64,000 bases of DNA from UBA6168 sp964573725 (GCA_964573725.1 CAZNLJ010000009.1:62001-126000), one strand, 5' to 3'; counted from the first letter of the stretch, positions 9,256-18,639 are shown. Program-made: numbers and translations. Notes: a model not told the origin generated them from the sequence alone.

Positions 9256-10407
9256 ATGATGACCAACAAGGAAAAAACGAAAAAGAACGAGGGATTCCGG
9301 TGGAAATACCTGTTGTATTCCCTGATACCGGCGGTCGGTTTGCTGGTAGTCATGGAGGTACTGGCCAGTGTCGTCTTTTACCAGATGCGGGGGAAAAGTC
9401 CGCTGGCCCTCATCAGTGTGGCCCAGTATGCCGGAAAATTCCTGCGGCAGGAGAAGATCCGGTCCGTACCGGCCGCCCGGTTCATCCGGTTGCCGGAGCA
9501 CCGGAAATCATACGATTTCACCACCGTCCCCACCGAGCTGTACCTGGCCAACTGCGACAACCTGGAAGTCAAGCCCTATCCGACGCGGACGGACGAGCGG
9601 GCCTTCATGCTGCCTGCGGCCGTACATGAGGACCCGGACATCGTACTGGCCTTCCTGGGCGGCAGCACGACCGAGTGCAGGTTCAACGAGGAAACGGCCC
9701 GTTTCCCGTACCGGGTGGGCCGCATTTTGGAGGAGAAGACCGGGCGCAAAGTGAATTCCTACAACAATGGCATCAACAGCATCACGTCGATGAACTCGTT
9801 CAACATCTTTGTCAACAAAGTGCTGGCGTTGGATCCCGACTATGCGGTGCTGATGCACAACATCAACGACTTGAACATCCTGCTTTACGAAGGCACCTAC
9901 TGGAACGAGCATCCGCTCCGTTCGCTGATCGTCGACCCCAACAATCCGAAGTTCTCCGACGGAAAATACGAGACCGACGAGTGGGCGGATTTCCGTGGCA
10001 AGCCGGTGCAGGTGGATTCCGTCGCCATGATGCGGCAGTTTTCGAGCAGTCTCCGTTCGTTCGTCGGCATTTGCCGCGCCTGGGATGTCCGGCCCTTGCT
10101 GATGACCCAGGCGAGCCGGTTCACCGTCCGTCCCGACACCCGGATTCTCGGGCGGGGGATCGTCGAATGGGAAAAAAACGGTATCCCGTATGAGCGCATG
10201 AAAGGCTTGTACGATGCGATGAACGAATGTATCCGGCAGACGGCGGCGGCGGAGGGCGTACCCTTGGTCGACCTGGCGGCGTCCGTACCGCAAGAAAAGG
10301 AATACCTGTACGACCTGGTGCACCTGACCGACAAGGGGTCGCTGTTGGTCGCGGACCTGGTGGCCGACCGGTTATTGCCGGAAGTGCTTTCCGATCGCCA
10401 GGAGTGA
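9256..10407 (+). CDS. Membrane-anchored SGNH/GDSL-type hydrolase
   Basis: A 383-residue protein with one N-terminal transmembrane segment (about residues 18-40, YLLYSLIPAVGLLVVMEVLA) and a large domain on the far side of the membrane. The SGNH signature is readable: block I GGST with the nucleophile candidate S137, block III HNINDLN near residue 200, and the block V dyad D353 and H356 in DLVHLTDKG. Such proteins act as esterases or O-acyltransferase partners and are frequent in polysaccharide loci next to NodU-type carbamoyltransferases. Two adjacent ATG codons (9256 and 9259) are possible starts. It lies between AsnB (24 bp upstream) and carbamoyltransferase 1. Confidence 0.8.
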   Translation: MMTNKEKTKKNEGFRWKYLLYSLIPAVGLLVVMEVLASVVFYQMRGKSPLALISVAQYAGKFLRQEKIRSVPAARFIRLPEHRKSYDFTTVPTELYLANCDNLEVKPYPTRTDERAFMLPAAVHEDPDIVLAFLGGSTTECRFNEETARFPYRVGRILEEKTGRKVNSYNNGINSITSMNSFNIFVNKVLALDPDYAVLMHNINDLNILLYEGTYWNEHPLRSLIVDPNNPKFSDGKYETDEWADFRGKPVQVDSVAMMRQFSSSLRSFVGICRAWDVRPLLMTQASRFTVRPDTRILGRGIVEWEKNGIPYERMKGLYDAMNECIRQTAAAEGVPLVDLAASVPQEKEYLYDLVHLTDKGSLLVADLVADRLLPEVLSDRQE

Positions 10408-10593
10408 CGGAAAAGTTGGCGCGATCCGCGGCAATAGGCAGGGTTTTTGGCAAGGGAAACGGACGGCGGTGTGCATCCGCCCTATACGGCTCCCCGGGAC
10501 TTCGTCCCCACCTCTTTCCCACTTCCTATCAAAAGAACGGCACCGGCTATCTGCTGCGTGGCGGAATTGCAGTATCAAAATCGAAACACCCAT

Positions 10594-12456
10594 ATGAAAA
10601 TCTTAGGAATTTCGGCCTTTTACCATGACTCGGCCGCTGCCGTCGTCGAAAACGGGAATATCCTGGCCGCTGCGCAGGAAGAACGGTTCACGCGAAAAAA
10701 ACACGACCCCGATTTTCCGCGCAACGCCGTGCGCTATTGTTTGGACCAGGCGGGGTTCGAGGTAGACGAGCTGGATGCCATCGTATTTTACGACAAGCCC
10801 CTGTTGAAGTTCGAGCGTTTGCTGGAGACCTACTACGGTTTTTCGCCGAAGGGCTTGCAATCCTTCATCATGGCCATCCCGGTGTGGTTGCGGGAAAAGA
10901 TGTTCCTAAAAAGGGTCATCCATGAGGAGTTGGCCAAGATAGGGCCTTATTCCAAGACCAAGGTCAAGTTATTGTTTCCCGAGCACCACCTCTCGCATGC
11001 CGCCAGCGCCTTTTATCCGTCGAGGTTCCAGGATGCGGCCATCCTGACGTTGGACGGGGTGGGCGAGTGGGCGACCGCGTCGATCTGCCATGGCAAGGGC
11101 AAGGACATGAAGATCCTCAAGGAACTGCATTTTCCACATTCCCTGGGCTTGTTGTATTCGGCGTTCACCTATTTTCTCGGGTTCCGGGTCAATTCCGGGG
11201 AGTACAAACTCATGGGATTGGCCCCGTACGGAAATCCATTGTCCGCGGACGTAGCCCGATACCGGGATATCATCCGTCGGGAGTTGGTGGACATCAAGCC
11301 GGACGGTTCCATCTGGCTGAACCAGCGGTATTTCAACTATGCGGCCGGTTTGCGGATGGTGAAAGACCGTTTATGGGAGCAATTGTTCGGATTCCCGACC
11401 CGGGGGCCGGAAGACAAGTTGGAGCAGCACCACTGCGACCTGGCCCTGGCCATCCAACAGGTCACGGAGGAGGTCGTCTTCCTGATGGCGGACGAAGCCA
11501 AGCGGTTGACGGGATCCGAAAACCTGTGCATGGCCGGCGGGGTGGCCCTCAACTGTGTGGCCAACGGAAAATTGTTGGAGCGGGGCCCTTTCAAGCACAT
11601 TTTCATCCAGCCTGCGGCGGGGGATGCAGGCGGAGCCCTGGGGGCCGCGCTGGCCGCCCATTACCTGTATTTCGGGCAGGAGCGGGTTCCCACCACGGAA
11701 ATGGATGCGATGAAGGGATCCTATCTGGGGCCCGAATATTCAAGTCTGGACACCGAGCGGATGGCGAGGAAATACAAGGCGCAATACGAGCGCTATGAAA
11801 ATTTCGACCGATTGGCCGAGAAAGTGGCGGAATTGCTGGCGGAGGGGAATGCCATCGGCTGGATGCAGGGTCGGATGGAGTTCGGACCCAGGGCCTTGGG
11901 GGGGCGTAGCATCCTGGGGGATGTACGAAACAAGGAGATGCAGAAGAAGCTGAACCTGAAGATAAAATATCGGGAGAGTTTCCGTCCCTTCGCCCCGTCG
12001 GTATTGGCGGAGGACCGGGCGGAATATTTCAAGCTGGACGCCGATTCCCCCTACATGTTGTTGGTGGCACCCGTGGATGAGCGCCGGCAGGCGTCGGTGC
12101 CCGCCAACTATTACGAACTTCCCCTGATGGAGCGCCTGTACATCAACCGCTCGGACATGCCCGCCATCACCCACATTGATTTTTCCGCCCGGGTACAATC
12201 CGTACACCAGGAAACCAACCCCAGGTATTGGACCCTGTTGGACAAGTTCAAGGCGCTCACCGGTTACGGCGTTGTTGTCAATACCAGCTTCAACGTCCGC
12301 GGCGAGCCCATCGTCTGTACCCCGGACGATGCCTACCGTTGCTTCATGCGGACGGAGATGGACTATCTCGTGGTTGGGGATTTCTTGTTCGCCAAGACGG
12401 AGCAGCCCGATTGGGATAAGAAGGACAACTGGCAAGAGGAATTCAAGCTGGATTGA
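10594..12456 (+). CDS. Carbamoyltransferase 1, NodU/CmcH/TobZ family
   Basis: A 620-residue enzyme with the two-domain structure of O-carbamoyltransferases. The N-terminal Kae1-like domain starts ILGISAFYHDSAAAVVENG and carries the metal-binding EHHLSHAAS motif (H131, H132, H135). The C-terminal YrdC-like domain has the hallmark FGPRALGGRSIL (from about residue 430) and NTSFNVRGEPIV. The family uses carbamoyl phosphate and ATP, through a carbamoyl-AMP intermediate, to carbamoylate a sugar or antibiotic hydroxyl. The ATG at 10594 matches the family N-terminus; the open frame extends 49 codons further upstream but that part is not conserved-looking. About 186 bp separate it from the SGNH gene. 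A second, clearly different paralogue lies at 19554-21287. Confidence 0.92.
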   Translation: MKILGISAFYHDSAAAVVENGNILAAAQEERFTRKKHDPDFPRNAVRYCLDQAGFEVDELDAIVFYDKPLLKFERLLETYYGFSPKGLQSFIMAIPVWLREKMFLKRVIHEELAKIGPYSKTKVKLLFPEHHLSHAASAFYPSRFQDAAILTLDGVGEWATASICHGKGKDMKILKELHFPHSLGLLYSAFTYFLGFRVNSGEYKLMGLAPYGNPLSADVARYRDIIRRELVDIKPDGSIWLNQRYFNYAAGLRMVKDRLWEQLFGFPTRGPEDKLEQHHCDLALAIQQVTEEVVFLMADEAKRLTGSENLCMAGGVALNCVANGKLLERGPFKHIFIQPAAGDAGGALGAALAAHYLYFGQERVPTTEMDAMKGSYLGPEYSSLDTERMARKYKAQYERYENFDRLAEKVAELLAEGNAIGWMQGRMEFGPRALGGRSILGDVRNKEMQKKLNLKIKYRESFRPFAPSVLAEDRAEYFKLDADSPYMLLVAPVDERRQASVPANYYELPLMERLYINRSDMPAITHIDFSARVQSVHQETNPRYWTLLDKFKALTGYGVVVNTSFNVRGEPIVCTPDDAYRCFMRTEMDYLVVGDFLFAKTEQPDWDKKDNWQEEFKLD

Positions 12457-12629
12457 CGGCCGTTCGGTTACGTTCGAACCGCGGTCCGCACAAGCAAGCG
12501 GCCGCCCCGGAGTCATGAGGGTTTTGAAAACGCGGTGGACCAGACCGATACCGCCTCCGGAAGACCAACAGAGGGTCCCAAACGAATAGACATCGGAAAC
12601 TTGGCAAGGGACCTAAAAAACAGACCAAC

Positions 12630-14555
12630 ATGTTAGTATTGCTATTGGTATTCAATTTTTTATTGATTGCAATTCTCTCCATACGGAAAACCCGGACCTC
12701 CTTCACCACGACCTTTTCCGAGACGCTGTTGTGGTTTTCACTTTGGGTGGTGGTGGGGACGGAGTTGACCAGTGCCCTGCATGCGTTTGACCGGACCGGG
12801 CTTACCGTATTCTGGACCTTGTCCGGTGTCGGTATGGCCTTGTTGCCGGCCACGCGCCGGAACAGCAAGCAGCTGCCGGCCGTTTTGGCGGATTTCCGAA
12901 CAACGTTTTTCCGCAACAAATGGACCGGATCCCTGCTGCTGGTGTTGTTCCTGGTGTTATTCATCCAGGGGCTGGTTTATCCGCCCAACAACTACGACTC
13001 CATGGCATACCATATGGCGCGGATAGCCCATTGGTTTGCGCATGGGGAAGTGAACTATTACGTAACCGGGATTTACCGACAGATATTCCAGCCGCCCTTT
13101 GCGGAGTGGCTGATCGGGCACATCTGTATCCTGGCGGGCAACGATTGGTTTGCCAACGCCGTCCAGCTGCTGTACCTGGCCGGTATCGTGACCTGCACCA
13201 TCGATATTGCCCGACGGTACCGGCTGGCAAAGCCGGTTGTCCTGTTCGCTGTATACTATATCCTTACCACCCCGGGGATACTCCTGGAGGCGACCTCCAC
13301 CCAGAACGACCTGGTTGTTTCGTTCTTCACCTTGATGGCGGGGTATTATGCCATCGAATCCGTGCAGCAGGCCCGTCGCCGGTCCGCCTACCGGATGGCC
13401 TTGAGTGCAGGCCTTGCCACCTTGACGAAAGGGACCGGATATGTGTTCGTCTTCCCGATCCTGTTGGTCTGGTTCGGCTTTTGGGTGTACCGTATCCTCC
13501 GGTATCGGGAGTACGTTCACATATACCGCAATTGGATGGTGCCCTTCGTCTTCATAGTCGTCAGCACCGGATATGTGGGTCGGAACATCGCCTTGTCGGG
13601 ACATATTTTCGGTAGTTTCAAGGAAGGCCATTTCAACGAGCGGATGGGCTTGGTTCCCACCCTGTCGAGCTTTGTCAAGAACAGTGCGCTGCATTATGGT
13701 GTGTATCCCTTCAACGAGGTGGTCGAGACGATGGTCTACCGGATCCATGATTGGATGGGGGAGGATGTAAACGACCCCGATTTCAATTGGATCCATTACG
13801 GGACGGATGATGTGACGAAACTGGAGCTGACCAAATGGATGCACCATGAGGACGACGCCTCCAACATCATCCAGTACACCCTGTTCCTGTTGGCGGGCGT
13901 GCTCGCGTTATCCCGTATCCGGAAAGATCCGGGACATTGGGGATACCTGCTTATTTTTGCCGGGTACCTGATGTTTTGTGCCATGCTGAAGTGGCAGCCC
14001 TGGAATTCCAAATTGCACAACACCTATTTTGTACTTTGGGCCCTGCCGACGGGCTATGCCCTCCGGGAAATGCTGAAGCACCGGAACCTGGCAGGGGGGT
14101 TGGCGGTAGTGGCGTTCTTGTATGGCGGACTGGTCATCGTGTTCAATCCGAATCGGCCGTTCATCTACCATGCGGCCTACACCGGAGGCGTCGGATGGAC
14201 CGACAGCCGGTCGGACAAGTATTTTTCCGCCCATTACGGAATCAAGCAGGATGTGCGGGAAATATTAGGGAAGCTGGGTACGGAGGATTTCTCAACCATT
14301 GGATTTATCACCGGAGAACGGCATGAGTACTGGGAATATCCGTTTTACGAAGGAATCTTCGGAAAAGCGGACCCAACCACCTTTCACCACATTTCCGTGG
14401 AAAACCCATCCGCCGGGGCAGAGGATTTTTACGAGGAAAAAGCGGTTGTCAAGATAGTGGCATACAGGAATCTGCCGGTTATCCGTCACAATGGAAAAGA
14501 TTACCTTCGAAAGACGGATAATGAATTCATCAACTTGTATGAGCCCACGGAATGA
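12630..14555 (+). CDS. Multi-pass membrane glycosyltransferase (GT-C, GT39/ArnT-like)
   Basis: A 641-residue protein with about ten to twelve predicted membrane helices and a soluble C-terminal part after about residue 520. The first extracytoplasmic loop has PNNYDSMAYHMARIAHW around residues 119-135; an acidic residue in this loop (here about D123) is the catalytic base in GT-C enzymes such as ArnT and PMT. These enzymes take sugar from a polyprenyl-phosphate donor on the periplasmic side, and the DPM1-like synthase just downstream (14668) could make that donor. The gene is preceded by 173 bp without a recognisable promoter. Acceptor unknown. Confidence 0.75.
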   Translation: MLVLLLVFNFLLIAILSIRKTRTSFTTTFSETLLWFSLWVVVGTELTSALHAFDRTGLTVFWTLSGVGMALLPATRRNSKQLPAVLADFRTTFFRNKWTGSLLLVLFLVLFIQGLVYPPNNYDSMAYHMARIAHWFAHGEVNYYVTGIYRQIFQPPFAEWLIGHICILAGNDWFANAVQLLYLAGIVTCTIDIARRYRLAKPVVLFAVYYILTTPGILLEATSTQNDLVVSFFTLMAGYYAIESVQQARRRSAYRMALSAGLATLTKGTGYVFVFPILLVWFGFWVYRILRYREYVHIYRNWMVPFVFIVVSTGYVGRNIALSGHIFGSFKEGHFNERMGLVPTLSSFVKNSALHYGVYPFNEVVETMVYRIHDWMGEDVNDPDFNWIHYGTDDVTKLELTKWMHHEDDASNIIQYTLFLLAGVLALSRIRKDPGHWGYLLIFAGYLMFCAMLKWQPWNSKLHNTYFVLWALPTGYALREMLKHRNLAGGLAVVAFLYGGLVIVFNPNRPFIYHAAYTGGVGWTDSRSDKYFSAHYGIKQDVREILGKLGTEDFSTIGFITGERHEYWEYPFYEGIFGKADPTTFHHISVENPSAGAEDFYEEKAVVKIVAYRNLPVIRHNGKDYLRKTDNEFINLYEPTE

Positions 14556-14586
14556 GGCCCCACGATTCCGGGTATGAGAATGTTTG

Positions 14587-14608
14587 CGGAACCTGTGTCA
14601 GGGTTCCG
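14587..14608. terminator. Hairpin after the GT-C gene
   Basis: A 7-bp perfect inverted repeat (CGGAACC and GGTTCCG, 8-base loop) starts 31 bp after the stop of the GT-C glycosyltransferase. No T-run follows, so it is not a classical intrinsic terminator; it may be an RNA-stabilising or attenuating hairpin between two genes of the same direction. Confidence 0.3.
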
Positions 14609-14667
14609 TAACATCGACTTGCGTATTTGTATGACCCCTTGTATTTTCACCGACTAAAAAAATCTTG

Positions 14668-15387
14668 ATGTTTAAGCTGAGCATCGTTGTTCCTGCCTAC
14701 AATGAGGAGCGTTCCATCCGGGAGGTATTGCAGCGCCTGCTGCAACTGACATTGCAGCATGGCATCGAAAAGGAGATCATCGTGGTGAACGACAGTTCCA
14801 CCGACCGCACGGAACAACAGATCCTGGAGGCAGTCCGGGAAAGCCCGGCCGGTCTGATCCAATATGTGAAGCACGAGAAGAACCAAGGAAAAGGAGCCGC
14901 CATACGCTCCGGGATACGGAAAGCCAGCGGCGCCTATACCATCGTGCAGGATGCGGATTTCGAATATGATCCCGAGGAAATCAACCTCTTGCTGCAGCCG
15001 GTGGTGAAGGGATATGCCGACATCGTCTACGGCTCCCGGTTCATGGGAGGCAATCCGCACCGGGTACTCTTCTTTTGGCATACCATCGGCAACAAGTTCC
15101 TGACCTTCCTGTCCAACCTGTTTACCGACCTGAACCTGACCGATATGGAGACCTGTTACAAGCTGATTCGGTCGGATATCCTCCAGGGGATTTCCCTGCA
15201 GGAGAACCGGTTCGGCTTTGAACCGGAGGTGACGGCGAAAATCGCCCGCATCAAGGGTGCCAGGATTTACGAAGTCGGTATCTCCTACTACGGCAGAACC
15301 TACGCGGAGGGGAAGAAAATCAATTGGAAGGACGGTTTCCGGGCCATTTACTGCATCTTGAAATACGGTTTGTTCAAAGCGGACTGA
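14668..15387 (+). CDS. Family 2 glycosyltransferase, polyprenyl-phosphate sugar synthase-like
   Basis: A 239-residue GT-A fold enzyme of the dolichyl-phosphate mannose/glucose synthase (DPM1) group. Visible motifs are SIVVPAYNEERSIREV at the N-terminus, VNDSSTDRTE, the metal-binding QDADFEYDP (DxD), and the GSRFMGG...LTDMETCYKL region that typifies this group. It lacks the C-terminal membrane helices of larger relatives, so it is probably a soluble or peripheral enzyme. It likely makes a polyprenyl-phosphate sugar, a plausible donor for the GT-C enzyme just upstream. The ATG at 14668 is preferred to the TTG three bases earlier. Confidence 0.85.
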   Translation: MFKLSIVVPAYNEERSIREVLQRLLQLTLQHGIEKEIIVVNDSSTDRTEQQILEAVRESPAGLIQYVKHEKNQGKGAAIRSGIRKASGAYTIVQDADFEYDPEEINLLLQPVVKGYADIVYGSRFMGGNPHRVLFFWHTIGNKFLTFLSNLFTDLNLTDMETCYKLIRSDILQGISLQENRFGFEPEVTAKIARIKGARIYEVGISYYGRTYAEGKKINWKDGFRAIYCILKYGLFKAD

Positions 15388-15397
15388 CCCGATAATC

Positions 15398-16147
15398 ATG
15401 GACCCGACGGAACCCTCGAACGGATCGGACGAAACCGGTGCGGTCACCCTGTCTATCCTGGAAGGTGCCAAGCGGTATACGGGCTGGATGTACGATACCA
15501 TCCGTCCATACTGCCGGGGGGAAATATTGGAACTGGGGAGCGGGACGGGAAACATTTCCCGGCATTTCCTGGCGGCGGGATATTCGCTGCTGCTCAGCGA
15601 TTACCAGGAAGAATACTGCCGGTACCTGGCGGATACATTCGGCCGGGACCCGCATCCCGGCTATCGGGGGGTGCGCAGGATCGATTTGGCCAGCCCCGCT
15701 TTCGACGAGGAATACGGAAGCCTTTTCGGGGCTTTCGATACCGTCTTTACCCTGAATGTCATCGAGCACATCCGGGATGATGGGCAGGCGATTCGGAATG
15801 CAGGGAAATTCCTTCGGGAAAACGGGACGCTGGTCGTCCTGGTGCCTGCCCTTCCTTGCTTGTTCAATACACTGGACCGGTATTTGCACCACCACCGGAG
15901 ATATCTCCCCCTCCAATTGGTCCGGTTGTTCGTTGAGAACGGTCTGCAGGTGCGTCGTCGGCAGTATTTCAATGCGGTTGGCGTAGCGGCCTGGCTATAT
16001 ACAGGAACCATCCGAAAGAAAAAACGGCTGCCTTTGCGGCACGTCCGACTCTTCGATCGGTTGGTGCCCTTGTTCCGAAGGTTGGATCCCCTGTGCCGGA
16101 GTTTCCTCGGTCTTTCCATAATCATTGTCGGACAAAAAACCAAGTGA
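15398..16147 (+). CDS. Class I SAM-dependent methyltransferase
   Basis: A 249-residue protein with the Rossmann-like methyltransferase core. Motif I is ILELGSGTGNISRHF (residues 43-57), motif II is the acidic LLLSDYQEEY strand, and motif IV/V is FTLNVIEHIRDD, typical of the UbiE/small-molecule group. A basic, amphipathic C-terminal stretch follows (KKKRLPLRHVRLFDRLVPLF), possibly membrane-associating. It starts 10 bp after the polyprenyl-phosphate sugar synthase gene, so the pair is probably co-translated. It may methylate a sugar or the polyprenyl-linked intermediate; the substrate is not identifiable. Confidence 0.8.
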   Translation: MDPTEPSNGSDETGAVTLSILEGAKRYTGWMYDTIRPYCRGEILELGSGTGNISRHFLAAGYSLLLSDYQEEYCRYLADTFGRDPHPGYRGVRRIDLASPAFDEEYGSLFGAFDTVFTLNVIEHIRDDGQAIRNAGKFLRENGTLVVLVPALPCLFNTLDRYLHHHRRYLPLQLVRLFVENGLQVRRRQYFNAVGVAAWLYTGTIRKKKRLPLRHVRLFDRLVPLFRRLDPLCRSFLGLSIIIVGQKTK

Positions 16148-16426
16148 CGGAACCAGTCCGTCAGGTGATTCGGATTAGCGGAAGGCTTCGGAGGTGCCTG
16201 TAAATTTACGGGCGGACATGGGAGCGGGCCCAAAGCGGGTAATAATCGAATGGTTGCCGCAGCGGGGAAGCCGGCAGGAAATAGCATGCAAAGGCTCCGG
16301 TTGCCAACCTCGCTCCGTCCATCCGTACGGGTGATGACCGGTTGTGTCTAATTAACTGATTTTCAAAGGTAAAAATTCGGATAGAGCCCGACCAACGGGG
16401 AATAAAAAATCATTAATACTGTAAAC

Positions 16427-16576
16427 ATGGACTTCTTGACCGACCTGTGGAAATTTCTGAAAGAGCGCAAAAAGTGGTGGCTGATGCCGATCATCCTTGT
16501 GCTGTTGCTGATAGGTGTACTGATTGTCATCGGAGGAGGCAGCGCGGTGGCACCTTTCATCTATACCTTGTTCTGA
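16427..16576 (+). CDS. Small membrane protein, DUF5989-like
   Basis: A 49-residue protein, easily missed in gene calling. It starts with an amphipathic, aromatic and basic helix (MDFLTDLWKFLKERKKWW) followed by one long hydrophobic helix (about residues 19-36) and a GGGSAVAPFIYTLF tail. This layout matches the DUF5989 family of tiny membrane proteins that recur beside NodU-type carbamoyltransferases and SxtJ. The neighbours here are exactly of that kind: SxtJ-like at 16720, an SGNH hydrolase and two carbamoyltransferases. No biochemical function is established; a membrane anchor or scaffold for the carbamoyltransferase is an inference. Confidence 0.75.
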   Translation: MDFLTDLWKFLKERKKWWLMPIILVLLLIGVLIVIGGGSAVAPFIYTLF

Positions 16577-16719
16577 CCCCGGATAGGGGCGGATTCGCAG
16601 ATGAGCGGCCGGCTGCGAAGCAAAAGGGCCGTGGCCGGCCGTCATCACATCCTTATGTCATCTACACACACAGGTGGGGAGCGAAAAGTATGCACCTGGG
16701 TGAAACTAACCAATCAATC

Positions 16720-17079
16720 ATGGACAAAGCAAAAATCAAGGATACCTGTCTCGTCATCATGACCGGCCTTCTGGTCTTCTGGTGGATTTACCGGGTGGAT
16801 ACCCTCATCTTGGTGGCAGGTGGAATCGGCATCACCGGTGCGTTCCTGCCGAGGTTGGCCTATTGGGTGGACTGGGCATGGTACAAGCTGGCGGAAGGAA
16901 TGGGGTGGGTCATGTCGAAGGTGATCCTGTCGCTCGTATTCTATGTTTTCCTGTTTCCCATCGCCCTGTTGTCCCGGCTGACCACCAAGGATACCCTGCA
17001 GCTGAAGCGCCGGAAGGACAGTTACTGGACGGTCCGGGAGCACGCTTATGCTGCCAAGGACCTGGATAACGCCTGGTAA
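16720..17079 (+). CDS. SxtJ-like membrane protein
   Basis: A 119-residue protein with three predicted membrane segments: about residues 8-42 (probably a helical hairpin) and 66-84 (VILSLVFYVFLFPIALLSRL). A basic segment (LKRRKDSYW) and an acidic C-terminal end facing the cytoplasm follow. Size, hydropathy and the LSRLTTKDTLQLKRRKDSYW region match the SxtJ family, named from the saxitoxin gene cluster and commonly found next to DUF5989 and carbamoyltransferase genes. The ATG at 16720 is used; the longer open frame upstream (from 16447) runs through the small gene before it and is not plausible. Function unknown. Confidence 0.75.
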   Translation: MDKAKIKDTCLVIMTGLLVFWWIYRVDTLILVAGGIGITGAFLPRLAYWVDWAWYKLAEGMGWVMSKVILSLVFYVFLFPIALLSRLTTKDTLQLKRRKDSYWTVREHAYAAKDLDNAW

Positions 17080-17481
17080 GGCCGCCGGACCTGAGGCCAT
17101 AGCCCGGTTGAAACGGGCTAAAAATAAAATAAATCACTGTTATGTATTGTTTTAAAAATATATTAAATGTATATTTGATAACATAAATCAAAGGCGGGAA
17201 CCATTGCCCGTCGATTTCCAACACCCGGATAAAGCCGGTGCCGAAAAATTCGGGATCTGGGCGAGCCATTTATCCGGGCCTGCCGGGACAATTCCCAAAA
17301 CAAGGGTCTACACAAAGCGCAGCGAGAAAACCGTGCGATACGGAGGGCGGCGAAGCCTTGTCGTATGCGGCGGAGGGAAAGCCGTGCATACGACCGCCGG
17401 AGCCATGGATCGGACACATGGCCGCCGGAGGAAGTAAGGCGGCGAACAGAATCGAGTCAAGGACGCTTAAGATTGGACCAC
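17080..17481 (+). promoter_or_regulatory. Leader region with hairpins and a candidate promoter
   Basis: This 402-bp gap separates the SxtJ gene from the next glycosyltransferase. A 7-bp hairpin (TAGCCCG and CGGGCTA, 17100-17120) follows the SxtJ stop. An AT-rich stretch then carries a good Bacteroidota -7 box, TATATTTG at 17170-17177, with an ATTG at 17146-17149 (20-base spacing) as a weak -33. Downstream, a GC-rich tract contains a hairpin with arms CGTATGCGGC (17362-17371) and GCCG...CATACG (17381-17392). This suggests a second transcript starting here, with a structured 5' leader of about 300 bases. Confidence 0.4.
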
Positions 17482-18639
17482 ATGAACATATTGCACATCA
17501 TTCCCACGTACAAGCCGGCCTACGTTTACGGGGGGCCGGTATTTTCCGTCAGTCTCCTGTGCGAGCAGCTGGCCAAATCCGGTCAGCAGGTGACGGTACT
17601 GGCCACCACGGCGAACGGGGACGCGGAGCTTCCCGTCCCGCCCGGCATTCCACAGGAAGTGGACGGGGTGACCGTTTATTATTTCAAGCGGTATACCCGC
17701 GGGCATTCGCATCTTTCCCCGGCACTAATGTACAAGTTGTGGCGGGATGCGGGTAACTACGACATCATCCACATCCACTCCTGGTGGAACATACCGGTGA
17801 TTGCCTGTACCATGATTTGCTGGATAAAAGGCATCCGGCCGATCCTGTCCCCTCGGGGGATGATGAGTGATTTCTCCTTTATCAAGCGGAACTCTGCAGC
17901 CAAGCGGATATTTCACGACATTTTGGGCGGTTTCCTGTTGCGTCGTACGGCCTTTCACCTGACATCCGACGCGGAGGAAAAGGAAACCGCCGGGTTGGCG
18001 GACGACCACTTCGTCCTACCGAATCTTATCCAACTGCAGGAAGATTCGGCACCCGGCCTTCCGGCGGAAACACCGGCCCGGCGGCCGGATGATCCGTTCC
18101 AATTGGTGTTCCTGTCCAGGATACATCCCAAGAAAAACCTGGAAGGCCTGCTGGAGGCCTTATCGATGGTGGACTTCGACTATCGGCTGCACATAGCCGG
18201 TACGGGCACGCCAAGCTACTTGGAAAGCCTGCAGGCGATGGCCCAGGAAAAAGGACTGGACCAACGCGTCACCTGGACCGGCCCGGTGGAGGGGGTGGAA
18301 AAATTCCGATTATACCAATCCGCCGACCTCTTCGTGCTGCCCTCCTACAACGAAAACTTTGCGAATGTCGTGATAGAGGCCTTGTCAAGCGGTACGCCGG
18401 TCATGGTGTCCCGGGAAGTGGGGCTCAGCGATTATGTGCGTACCCATGCCTTGGGCTGGGTTTGCGGGGTGAGGCCCGAGGAGATAGCCGCTACGCTCGG
18501 AGCGATTTGCCGGGACAGGCGGCGGCTGGAACAGATCCGCACCTACGCCAAGGAAGTCGTATCGCGGGAATATGCGCCGCGGGTATTGGTACAACAATAC
18601 CTCGGACAATACGAGCCCCGCAGCACCAAACGAAAATAA
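17482..18639 (+). CDS. Glycosyltransferase family 4
   Basis: A 385-residue GT-B enzyme. The N-terminal domain opens with NILHIIPTYKPAYVYGGP, whose YGGP loop typically contacts the donor; the acceptor side shows HIHSWWNIPV. The C-terminal domain has an intact EX7E motif in YNENFANVVIEALSSGTPV. The likely job is addition of one sugar of the repeat unit at the inner membrane. The ATG at 17482 directly precedes the conserved core; the open frame extends further upstream through the leader. Its stop abuts the start of the next gene with no gap, so the two are translationally coupled. Confidence 0.9.
   Translation: MNILHIIPTYKPAYVYGGPVFSVSLLCEQLAKSGQQVTVLATTANGDAELPVPPGIPQEVDGVTVYYFKRYTRGHSHLSPALMYKLWRDAGNYDIIHIHSWWNIPVIACTMICWIKGIRPILSPRGMMSDFSFIKRNSAAKRIFHDILGGFLLRRTAFHLTSDAEEKETAGLADDHFVLPNLIQLQEDSAPGLPAETPARRPDDPFQLVFLSRIHPKKNLEGLLEALSMVDFDYRLHIAGTGTPSYLESLQAMAQEKGLDQRVTWTGPVEGVEKFRLYQSADLFVLPSYNENFANVVIEALSSGTPVMVSREVGLSDYVRTHALGWVCGVRPEEIAATLGAICRDRRRLEQIRTYAKEVVSREYAPRVLVQQYLGQYEPRSTKRK

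Noticed and set aside
17100..17120. Hairpin after SxtJ as an intrinsic terminator
   Set aside because: The 7-bp stem is followed by an A-rich, not T-rich, tract on the + strand; kept only as part of the leader description.
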